Assembly: GCA_027593305.1 (NCBI GenBank)
Contig: JAQCJA010000343.1
Location: 1 to 5,495, forward strand
Source of the DNA: a bacterium
GTDB taxonomy: Bacteria; Latescibacterota; UBA2968; UBA8231
Length of the DNA: 5,495 bases
Direction of reading: 5' to 3'
Positions 1-5,495 of the stretch are shown here, one piece after another (the first letter of the stretch is position 1; every line of letters starts with the position of its first letter). A program made the position numbers and the translations under genes. The notes below the pieces were generated by a model that worked only from the letters and a program-made list of their open reading frames with translations, was not told the DNA's origin and made no database searches.

Positions 1-53
1 GGAGTCCACCTTAACTTCGCTGCCCGGCTGTCCAAAGGTTGGGGTCCACCTCA
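1..53. mobile_element. Probable IS3-type insertion sequence terminus (partial, continues left of window)
   Basis: Read on the minus strand from position 53 leftwards, the sequence begins TGAGGTGGACCCCAACC and continues TTTGGACA. This is the layout I know from many IS3-family terminal inverted repeats: a 5'-TGA start, a run of C followed by AA, then TTGGACA. It starts exactly where the HAMP domain of the neighbouring sensor is interrupted. A second related motif lies inside the end (GGAGTCCACCT at 1-11 against GGGGTCCACCT at 41-51). On the minus strand the inner copy reads AAGGTGGACTCC and could be the ribosome binding site of a transposase gene starting just outside the window; that is inference. 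No transposase coding sequence, second end or target duplication is visible, so family and orientation are unproven. Confidence 0.55.
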
Positions 54-1397
54 CGCCACGATCCGGTGCTGCAGGTCGCCAGCCGCCAGCCGCCGGGTGC
101 CCTCCACCAGAGCCCCCACGGGGCGCGTGATGCGGCGCGCACCGATGAAACTCAGCGCGGCCGCCAACCCCAGGATCAGCCCGCCAACACCCAGCAACAC
201 CTCCTCCAGCATGTCCAGGAAGGCGGAGGCGCTGTCGAGGGAGCGTTGGATGAGATAGCTGCCGCGCACTCCCTCCTGCTGCTGGTTGCCGTCCAGCAGG
301 CGGCCGAACTGCCGCGATTGGCTCAGGTACGTTTCGCCCTCGGCAACGATTTCGAAGGGCAGGTCCAGGCCCGCGGCCTCGTGCTGCCCGGCTTCGAGGG
401 CCAGCCGTGTCGCCCCCGTCCACGTCGAGGCGACCAGTTGCCCCTGATGATCAAAGAAGCTGACATGACTGTGCGTCATATCGCGCAGTTCGCCGGCCAG
501 GTCGTCATCGATTTCGAATCCCGTTGTCAGCGTGCCGACAAGACGATCAGGCGACCAGACGGGCACGACATCCACGTGGAACAAGCGCCGGCCCTCGATG
601 CGCAGTCCGGCTGATGGCTGGCCCCGCAATCCCGAGCGGATCGAGGGCCAGTCGGACAAGTCCCGCCCACTGTCGATGTGCCGAACGATGATGTCGACGA
701 CCTGCCCATCGTTGTCGGTGACCGCCGCCAGATCGGTGACGAACAAGCCCTGTAGCTGCGCGGCAACATCCCCGGCTGCCCCCGGCGCTCGCAGACGGTC
801 CTCCAGCTCCAAATCCGCCGCTGTCGCCGCCAGTTCTGCCGCATCCGGCCGTTGTTCCCTGCCACCGGCGACGACGCCAACCGTGACCATGAGACTGCCG
901 ACTTGTGCCGAGGTCACGACAAAGTCGGTGGCACCAATCGTCCACAACAAGCGCCCCGCTTCGGTCCGACGCCCGCCGACACGCTCCGCTCGCGACAGCG
1001 TCAATTCCGCCAGGGCGATCCCTTGTGCATCGGTGGCGATAAACAACTCGCTCCCGAGGATGCTCTGGAACCGACGCGCCTCGCCGATTACGGTGCGCGC
1101 CAGGGCTGCGGGATCGGCATCAGGCAGATCGAGCGTCGCCGAGAATCGGGGGTCCTCGGCCACGACCTGACTCTGCCCTCGCATCCAACCGGCACGCAGA
1201 TCGAGGAAGCGTTCGAAAACGGCGCCCGTTGTGACCAGCTCCTCGGCCACCTGCCGGCGGACCTGCTGGCGAACGAAGGCATCGATGATGCCCAGTGTCA
1301 GGCCGACAAGCAGAACGACGATCCCCAGGGTCAGCAGCAACAGTCGATCGCGCAGCGAGTAGCCACGTGGGGGTCGGGTCGATGGTGGCGGCACCAT
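51..1397 (-). CDS. Truncated membrane sensor protein: double-Cache periplasmic domain plus partial HAMP
   Basis: This is an inner-membrane sensor of 448 residues with no output domain. TM1 spans about residues 18-41. A large periplasmic region (about 42-395) resembles double Cache sensors (dCache_3-like): a helical lead-in with a QVVAEDPRFSATLDL stretch near 77-91, a strand pair around FIATDAQG (119-126), a second unit with RRLFHVDVVPVWS (270-282), and FFDHQGQLVAS (314-324). TM2 is about 400-419. It is followed by the first half of a HAMP domain, RRITRPVGALVEGTRRLAAG at 421-440. The reading frame ends at residue 448, before HAMP helix 2. Intact relatives continue into a GGDEF, cyclase or histidine kinase domain. 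The TGA stop coincides with the outer bases of an IS-like end, so the 3' part is probably lost to insertion. The start ATG shares one base with the stop of the cupredoxin gene (TGATG) and has no clear Shine-Dalgarno, which suggests translational coupling. The ligand is unknown; the domain calls are from memory of family patterns. Confidence 0.85.
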   Translation of the reverse strand: MVPPPSTRPPRGYSLRDRLLLLTLGIVVLLVGLTLGIIDAFVRQQVRRQVAEELVTTGAVFERFLDLRAGWMRGQSQVVAEDPRFSATLDLPDADPAALARTVIGEARRFQSILGSELFIATDAQGIALAELTLSRAERVGGRRTEAGRLLWTIGATDFVVTSAQVGSLMVTVGVVAGGREQRPDAAELAATAADLELEDRLRAPGAAGDVAAQLQGLFVTDLAAVTDNDGQVVDIIVRHIDSGRDLSDWPSIRSGLRGQPSAGLRIEGRRLFHVDVVPVWSPDRLVGTLTTGFEIDDDLAGELRDMTHSHVSFFDHQGQLVASTWTGATRLALEAGQHEAAGLDLPFEIVAEGETYLSQSRQFGRLLDGNQQQEGVRGSYLIQRSLDSASAFLDMLEEVLLGVGGLILGLAAALSFIGARRITRPVGALVEGTRRLAAGDLQHRIVA

Positions 1398-2086
1398 CAG
1401 AAGGAGATGTCGAGGATGACCGGCGCGTCAGGTCGTACGGAGATCGTGCGGCGCTGGCTGGCGCGCGATGGGTGCCAACCCACGACGGTCCAGGTGCCGG
1501 TCGGCACATCATGTAGCGTGTAGCGCCCGTCCGCATCGGGTACGGTGAACCAGGGATTGTCACGCACCAGGATGAAGGCCTTCATGCCGGAGTGAATCTC
1601 GCACCGAACCACAACAACGGCAGGATCTTCGAAGGACTGCAGGCGGGTATCCCCCTGGCCGTAGCGTCCCAGGTCAAAACGATCACCGGCGACGACAGAG
1701 AACACGTTGTGGAAGTAATTGTCCTCATTCGGGAAGGACACCACCTGCCCCCGCAGAACGGGCAGTACGTGCGGCACGAAGCGGTCATGATGCTGGCGCA
1801 TCTGTGCCGCTTCGACCGGCACCGGCCACCCCCCTGCCGGGGATGGCAGATTCTCCACGTAGATGACAACACTGGCAGTTGGCACCGGTGCCGAGTCGCC
1901 GTCATGGGAGGCCCGATAGGATCCACGATAGTATCGCGGCGGCGGCTCGGTCCGCTGCGTCAGGTTCAGGGAGACGACACCGGTGATGGACCCGCCTGCC
2001 GTGACGACTGGTGGAGCCTGAGCCCCGGCGGCGCCCAGCGTTGTTCCGAGCAGGGCGACCAGCAGCAGACCGATCCGGGTCGTCAT
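1397..2086 (-). CDS. Exported cupredoxin-like protein (plastocyanin / 'methylamine utilization protein' type)
   Basis: This is a predicted periplasmic protein of 229 residues. The signal peptide is MTTRIGLLLVALLGTTLGAA with likely cleavage after GAQA (about residue 24). The cupredoxin-like core (about 30-175) carries a plausible type 1 copper site: His126 in NYFHNVFS, then Cys162, His165 and Met168 in RCEIHSGMKAF (C-x2-H-x2-M). The C-terminal segment 178-229 (DADGRYTLHDVPTGTWTVV, about 184-202) looks like a carboxypeptidase-regulatory-like beta-sandwich. Proteins of this design are often annotated as methylamine utilization proteins, but no methylamine genes are present here, so that function should not be assumed. 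I chose the start at 2086: it opens directly into the signal peptide and overlaps the barrel gene's stop as TGATG. A start at 2233 would add 49 residues lying inside the barrel gene. The gene sits between an outer-membrane protein and a periplasmic sensor, so metal or redox sensing is a reasonable inference. Confidence 0.85.
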   Translation of the reverse strand: MTTRIGLLLVALLGTTLGAAGAQAPPVVTAGGSITGVVSLNLTQRTEPPPRYYRGSYRASHDGDSAPVPTASVVIYVENLPSPAGGWPVPVEAAQMRQHHDRFVPHVLPVLRGQVVSFPNEDNYFHNVFSVVAGDRFDLGRYGQGDTRLQSFEDPAVVVVRCEIHSGMKAFILVRDNPWFTVPDADGRYTLHDVPTGTWTVVGWHPSRASQRRTISVRPDAPVILDISF

Positions 2087-3339
2087 CAGAACAGGATCGT
2101 CAGCTGCGCAGCAAGGATGCTGTCGTGGTGGGCACCGGGCCCGCCAAAATCGTTGACCTGTGCCGTGAGTTTGGTCAGGATCACATCGTTGATCCAGTAC
2201 CCTGTGCCGAATTCCATGCGGTCCACATCCCAATCCCAGCGGATGCTGCGACCCATACCGCTGCCATCGTCAATGCGGCCGTAGCGCAGGCCGCTGTAAC
2301 GGCCGCCGACGAACCAACCCGGCTGCAGTTTGCAGCGCCCCTCCACGTAGAACCCGGTAACCTGAAGGTCCTGCTCGCCGCCACCTGCATCGTGGATGAC
2401 GGGCGACTCCCAGCGGTTGTCTGCCCATTCGCCGATCACGGCAAGGTGGCGCCATTCATACTCGGCCGAGACACCGACGATCCGCTGCAGGAAGTCCTCC
2501 ACCTGCTGCCCCGGAGCCAGATCCTCGGCCACGGCACGATCGAGGTACGGAGCCCGTGCGTAGGACGTGCGCAGCAGCAGGCCGGTGAAAGGCACAAACC
2601 CCAGGCGCAGCGCCAGCTGTTGTCCATCATTGTCATCCACTGCATTGGACTGCGGATCGGATAACGATCCCTGGGTCACGGCCAGCAGATACTCAAAACG
2701 CCACAGAGAGCCGACGGCGCTGCCGCCAAAGTCCCAGCAGGAGTCGTACACCATCGGCAGACCGGCGCTGCCGTCCGCGTTGCCCTCATACCCGGTAAAG
2801 GCAGCCGGGGAGCCCTGCCCCCTGTGGGCAAGCAGAACGGCGTTGCCCGTCGGCAGCTGGTCCTTGCGCAGCGAGGAGGAGTAGTGATACATCAGCGGAA
2901 AGCCAAGCACGGGGTTGATATCGGTATAGGCGCGCTCGGTGAAGTGACCGAAAGGTGTGGGGATCTTGCCTACCTGCAGATGCAGGTCAAAGTCGGGTCG
3001 CACCACGACGGAGTAACGAACCCAGGTCCGCAGAAAAGTCCCGATGGTGGCTCTTGCGGAAGGATCGAGGGTCAGATGGTTGAACACTGTCAGTCGCTCG
3101 TTGGCGACGATGTCGGCAAACAGATTCAGCTTGGTATGGCTGTAGGGGGAATTGCCCCGTCGCTGCTGATTGCCTTCGAGGGCTCGCCAGTCGCTGGCTG
3201 ACAGCTGCAGATCCACGGTGCCATAGGTATAAACATCGGCACCCTCGCCGGCCCACAGGGGCCCCGCAATCCACAGGTGCAAAACCAGAGCCCATGCCAG
3301 CAGGGCCGGCATCGGGCGTGCTGTCGGAGTAATAGTCAT
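2086..3339 (-). CDS. Outer-membrane beta-barrel (porin-like) protein
   Basis: The product is a 417-residue protein predicted to reside in the outer membrane. It has a signal peptide (residues 1-30, hydrophobic core ALLAWALVLHLWIAG, likely cleavage after LWA) and then many alternating polar/hydrophobic strands rich in Tyr, Trp, Phe and Gly. It ends in LAAQLTILF, whose terminal Phe is the classic barrel-assembly signal. The segment VGKIPTPFGHFTERAYTDIN, with its K-x-PTPFG pattern, is typical of porin-like proteins with a strand running along the barrel wall. I do not recognise a substrate-specific family; general resemblance is to OprO/OprP- and DcaP-like barrels. Two cysteines (in YDSCWDFG and EGRCKLQPG) could pair. 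I preferred the ATG at 3339 over a TTG at 3354; a third option, ATG at 3312, loses the basic n-region of the signal peptide. It is the first gene of the operon and its stop overlaps the cupredoxin start by one base. Confidence 0.8.
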   Translation of the reverse strand: MTITPTARPMPALLAWALVLHLWIAGPLWAGEGADVYTYGTVDLQLSASDWRALEGNQQRRGNSPYSHTKLNLFADIVANERLTVFNHLTLDPSARATIGTFLRTWVRYSVVVRPDFDLHLQVGKIPTPFGHFTERAYTDINPVLGFPLMYHYSSSLRKDQLPTGNAVLLAHRGQGSPAAFTGYEGNADGSAGLPMVYDSCWDFGGSAVGSLWRFEYLLAVTQGSLSDPQSNAVDDNDGQQLALRLGFVPFTGLLLRTSYARAPYLDRAVAEDLAPGQQVEDFLQRIVGVSAEYEWRHLAVIGEWADNRWESPVIHDAGGGEQDLQVTGFYVEGRCKLQPGWFVGGRYSGLRYGRIDDGSGMGRSIRWDWDVDRMEFGTGYWINDVILTKLTAQVNDFGGPGAHHDSILAAQLTILF

Positions 3340-3494
3340 GTGCCTGGGCTGCAAGGTACGTGGCGACCTTGCCCTGGGAATGGGAATTGCTCACACGATC
3401 GATGCTCGCGGTGCAGTGAATAAGGCCCGCCGGAGGGGCAGGGGCAACCCCCAACTGTTTGCGCCACAGGGCCATGGCAGTAGCTTGTCCGACC
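3340..3494. promoter_or_regulatory. Divergent intergenic region, presumed to hold both promoters
   Basis: This gap separates the start of the minus-strand operon from the plus-strand oxidoreductase gene, so it should carry promoters in both directions. No strong sigma-70 pair is evident. On the minus strand TTGCCC followed 17 bases later by CTTATT is a weak candidate. A tandem hexamer TGGGAATGGGAA occurs at 3375-3386. Shine-Dalgarno sequences before both starts are poor. If the oxidoreductase starts at ATG 3474 instead of 3495, the region shortens by 21 bases. Confidence 0.35.
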
Positions 3495-5072
3495 ATGACC
3501 CAAGCGCAATATGACGGCATTATACTGGGTGCGGGCCACAACAGTCTGGTGGCGCAGGCCTACCTGTGCCAGGCCGGTCTGCGTGTACTGTGTGTGGAAC
3601 GCAATGAAGTGGCAGGTGGGGGCCTGCGCACGGAGGAATGGCCCGCCGCATCAGGCTTCCTGCACAATACACACTCATTCTATCATCGTGCTCTGACCCA
3701 CCAACCCTGGTACCGCGATCTCGATCTGGCACGCCACGGCGCGCGCTACATCGAACCGGATCTCAACGTGGCCCTGCTGCTGCCCGACGAGAAGGTGCTG
3801 CAGTGGTGGACGGACTTTGAGCGTACCGTCGCCTCCTTCGCGCACATCAGTCCACGGGACGCCGAGGCGCTGCAACGGTGGCGCGATGCCTTTGTACCCG
3901 TGGTGCGCGACATTCTGCTGCCGGAGGCCCAGGCGCCGCCCGTGCCGGCTGCCGACCGTCGGCGGCAACTGCAGCGGTCCCCGGCGGGTCGACTGCTGCT
4001 GGAAACCAGTGCCATGTCGCCGCGTGACTTCGTCCTGCGTGAGTTCCAACACCCCGCCGTGCAGGCGGGGCTGTTGTTTTTCAATGGACTGCGCGAAGTC
4101 GACCTGCGCGCCGCCGGGTTCGGTCATCACATCCCGGCCCTGCTGGCGTCGGAGGGCAAAGCGCAGATGTGTCTTGGTGGTTCGGCCCGCCTGGCCGAAG
4201 CCCTCGTGGCGGCGGTCCATGAAGCGGGGGGCCAGGTGCGCACCGGCGTCGATCTGGCACGTATCATCGTCGAACGGACAGCCGATGGCGTTGACAGTGC
4301 GGTTGGTATCGAGACGGCGGCGGGTGAACGCATCGAGGCGCGCCATTTTGTCGCCTCCGGGTTGAATCCGCAGCAGACGTTCCTCGAGCTCATTGATGCG
4401 TCGCACCTGCCGCCGAGCTGGCGTCAGGCGGCTGCGGCTTTCCGCTACAATCTGCTGGCGCCTCTGTTCGGCATCTACGTGAATCTCAATGAGGCGCCCC
4501 GCTATACTGCAGCGCAACAGTCCGCAGATATCGACGACGCCTTCATGGTGATCATGGGATTGCAGTCGGTGCGTGATTTCGACGAGATCGTTCGGGCCCA
4601 TGAGCAGGGGCGTATTCCACCGACCGTCATGTGGGGCAGCTGTCCTTCTCAATTCGACCCATCCCAGGCGCCGGCCGGTGCACATACGGCCTTCATGTGG
4701 GAGAAGGTGCCGTACCGACTTGCAGGTGACGCCGGCAACTGGGCGACGGCCGCCGAAACGCACGCCCAGCGCATGCTGAGGCAATGGCAATCCTATGCAC
4801 CCAACCTGGAGGGGGCCGTGCGCCAGACGCTCGTGAGATCCGCACATGAAATCCCGCAGCTGCTGCCCAACATGCACGACGGTGACCTGCTGGTTGGCAG
4901 TCTCGGTGCTGGACAGGTCGGCTACGATCGCCCCTTTGCCGGCGCCGGTCACTACCGCGGCCATCTGCAGCGACTGTATCTGTGCGGCTCCTGCTGTCAC
5001 CCATCCGGCAACATCACGGGCCTTCCCGGCTACAACGCAGCGCAGGTGATCCGCGCCGATCTGGGGCTGTAA
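3495..5072 (+). CDS. FAD-dependent oxidoreductase, phytoene dehydrogenase-related (COG1233 / PYROXD2-like)
   Basis: This is a complete 525-residue flavoprotein. The N-terminal dinucleotide-binding fold reads YDGIILGAGHNSLVAQAYL (6-24), with Ser17 at the third glycine of GxGxxG. It is followed by the acidic strand end VLCVER (31-36) and the FAD-contact loop GGGLRTE (41-47). The C-terminal FAD motif is LYLCGSCCHPSGNITG (494-509) then LPGYNAA (510-516), where relatives usually have a GAGTHPGGG-type sequence. The length fits the family's roughly 500-550 residues. Family members oxidise, desaturate or isomerise hydrophobic substrates using FAD; the substrate here cannot be read from sequence, and no carotenoid genes are nearby, so CrtI should not be assumed. 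The start at 3495 places the Rossmann strand as in relatives. ATG 3474 and TTG 3459 are in frame alternatives, and none has a good ribosome binding site. Three cysteines (497, 500, 501) in the C-terminal motif are unusual. Confidence 0.88.
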   Translation: MTQAQYDGIILGAGHNSLVAQAYLCQAGLRVLCVERNEVAGGGLRTEEWPAASGFLHNTHSFYHRALTHQPWYRDLDLARHGARYIEPDLNVALLLPDEKVLQWWTDFERTVASFAHISPRDAEALQRWRDAFVPVVRDILLPEAQAPPVPAADRRRQLQRSPAGRLLLETSAMSPRDFVLREFQHPAVQAGLLFFNGLREVDLRAAGFGHHIPALLASEGKAQMCLGGSARLAEALVAAVHEAGGQVRTGVDLARIIVERTADGVDSAVGIETAAGERIEARHFVASGLNPQQTFLELIDASHLPPSWRQAAAAFRYNLLAPLFGIYVNLNEAPRYTAAQQSADIDDAFMVIMGLQSVRDFDEIVRAHEQGRIPPTVMWGSCPSQFDPSQAPAGAHTAFMWEKVPYRLAGDAGNWATAAETHAQRMLRQWQSYAPNLEGAVRQTLVRSAHEIPQLLPNMHDGDLLVGSLGAGQVGYDRPFAGAGHYRGHLQRLYLCGSCCHPSGNITGLPGYNAAQVIRADLGL

Positions 5073-5075
5073 AAG

Positions 5076-5369
5076 ATGCCCGCCATACGCTGCGACGCAC
5101 TGTCGAACAATTTGTATATGGCCTTCGTGCTCATCTTCACCGGCCGTCTGGCGCCTCTGAGTCTGCTGCCGCAGGGCCTGCAGAGTTTCGCCGCCTGGTC
5201 GCCGTTTCAATGGATGGTCGCTTTTCCGGTGGAACTGCTGCTGGGTCGACGGACGCCGGCACAAACCGCACATGGCTTTGCCATGCAGGCGCTGTGGATC
5301 CTTCTCGGTTTTGGTGTGATGCAGCTGGCCTGGGGTCGGGCTTCGGCGCGCTCGTGCGCACGGCGATGA
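5076..5369 (+). pseudogene. C-terminal fragment of an ABC-2 type exporter permease (ABC2_membrane_6 type)
   Basis: The 97-residue frame matches only the last third of an ABC-2 permease of the paired kind encoded beside an ABC ATPase. From about residue 9 it carries the membrane segment LYMAFVLIFTGRLAPLSLLP (14-33). Next come the conserved WSPFQWMVAFPVELLLGR (41-58) and a final membrane helix MQALWILLGFGVMQLAW (70-86). Intact relatives are about 260 residues and have some 160-170 more residues upstream. Those are absent here: the preceding DNA is the complete 3' end of the oxidoreductase gene, with its stop only 3 bases before this ATG. No ribosome binding site precedes the ATG. The last residues (ASARSCARR) do not look like the usual C-terminus. 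The frame ends in TGA overlapping the ATG at 5366. I read this as a 5'-truncated remnant and probably not functional alone; family assignment is from recall of the motif pattern. Confidence 0.65.
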
Positions 5370-5495
5370 ATCTCGGTTTCGCACTGTTTGCCGTGTACAT
5401 CGTTTTCGAGCAGACCGACGACCTCAATGGCTGGACCGCGCCGGAAATCGTGGTCCTGATGGGGGTGTGGACATTGATGGGCGTATTGCTGGGGG
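5366..5495 (+). CDS. Start of a second ABC-2 type permease (partial, runs off the right edge)
   Basis: Translation from ATG 5366 gives 43 residues beginning MNLGFALFAVYIVFEQTD, then NGWTAPEIVVLMGVWTLMGV, still open at the window edge. This matches the first membrane helix, the loop with a conserved GW, and the second helix of the partner permease in paired ABC-2 exporters. Relatives normally have some 25-35 further residues before this helix. Here the same frame stays open upstream (GSGFGALVRTA just before the Met) but soon overlaps the preceding permease fragment, so the N-terminus is probably shortened. The ATG overlaps the preceding TGA as ATGA. Whether the product is functional cannot be judged without the rest of the gene. 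Confidence 0.55.
   Translation, partial: MNLGFALFAVYIVFEQTDDLNGWTAPEIVVLMGVWTLMGVLLG

Noticed and set aside
39..614. Plus-strand open frame of 191 codons at the left edge
   Set aside because: It is antisense to the sensor's second half and crosses the IS-like boundary. The product has no recognisable domain and shadow-like composition.
852..1523. Plus-strand open frame of 223 codons
   Set aside because: It is antisense to the sensor's N-terminal region and the cupredoxin 3' end, which have clear domain signatures. Composition is shadow-like.
1397..2086. Naming the cupredoxin as a mau methylamine-utilization gene
   Set aside because: That label is a propagated annotation. No methylamine dehydrogenase or other mau genes are in the window.
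2087..2233. Upstream in-frame start that would extend the cupredoxin by 49 residues
   Set aside because: The extension lies entirely within the barrel gene, would bury the signal peptide, and ignores the TGATG overlap that marks the start at 2086.
3459..3494. Earlier starts (TTG 3459, ATG 3474) for the oxidoreductase
   Set aside because: They add residues before the Rossmann strand that relatives lack. ATG 3474 cannot be excluded but 3495 fits the family better.
3495..5072. Naming the oxidoreductase crtI (phytoene desaturase)
   Set aside because: The GAGHN-type N-terminus and C-terminal motif fit the broad COG1233/PYROXD2-like group, and no carotenoid synthesis genes are present.
3675..5384. 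Long minus-strand open frame of 569 codons opposite the oxidoreductase and permease fragment
   Set aside because: It is antisense to a gene with clear FAD-binding motifs and to a recognisable permease fragment. It has no coherent domain, is rich in Arg/Gln/His as expected for an antisense shadow in GC-rich DNA, and spans the rearrangement junction.
1..5495. CRISPR array, tRNA, rRNA, riboswitch or strong hairpin terminator
   Set aside because: Nothing with regular spaced repeats, cloverleaf-like structure, conserved rRNA segments or a GC stem followed by a T run was seen on either strand by eye.

Overview
The window is GC-rich, densely coding DNA. It comes from a Gram-negative bacterium, most likely a member of the Pseudomonadota. 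It encodes an outer-membrane-type beta-barrel protein, an exported copper-protein-like product and an inner-membrane sensor. No finer taxonomic call is justified from the sequence. No tRNA, rRNA, CRISPR array or clear terminator was seen.

Layout. Positions 1-53 look like the terminus of an IS3-type insertion sequence that runs off the left edge. Positions 51-3339 hold three minus-strand genes in one tight operon, transcribed right to left: an outer-membrane beta-barrel protein (3339-2086), an exported cupredoxin-like protein (2086-1397), and a periplasmic-sensing Cache/HAMP membrane protein (1397-51). Successive genes share one base (TGATG), which indicates translational coupling. The sensor stops halfway through its HAMP domain, exactly where the IS-like sequence begins, and its TGA stop appears to be the first three bases of that element. 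The signalling output domain has therefore probably been cut off.

A 155-base divergent intergenic region (3340-3494) separates the operon from a plus-strand gene (3495-5072) for a complete COG1233-type FAD-dependent oxidoreductase, related to phytoene dehydrogenases and PYROXD2. Directly after its stop come pieces of a paired ABC-2 exporter permease locus (ABC2_membrane_6 type). The first is only the C-terminal third of one permease (about 5076-5369). It is followed without a gap by the beginning of a second permease (from about 5366) that lacks most of the usual N-terminal cytoplasmic segment and runs off the right edge.

Interpretation. The most coherent functional unit is the barrel, cupredoxin and Cache/HAMP operon. 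It plausibly links an outer-membrane protein and a periplasmic metal or redox protein to transmembrane signalling. Both ends of the window carry rearrangement scars (an IS junction on the left, truncated permeases on the right), so this is either a decaying, rearranged genomic region or, less likely, an assembly chimera.
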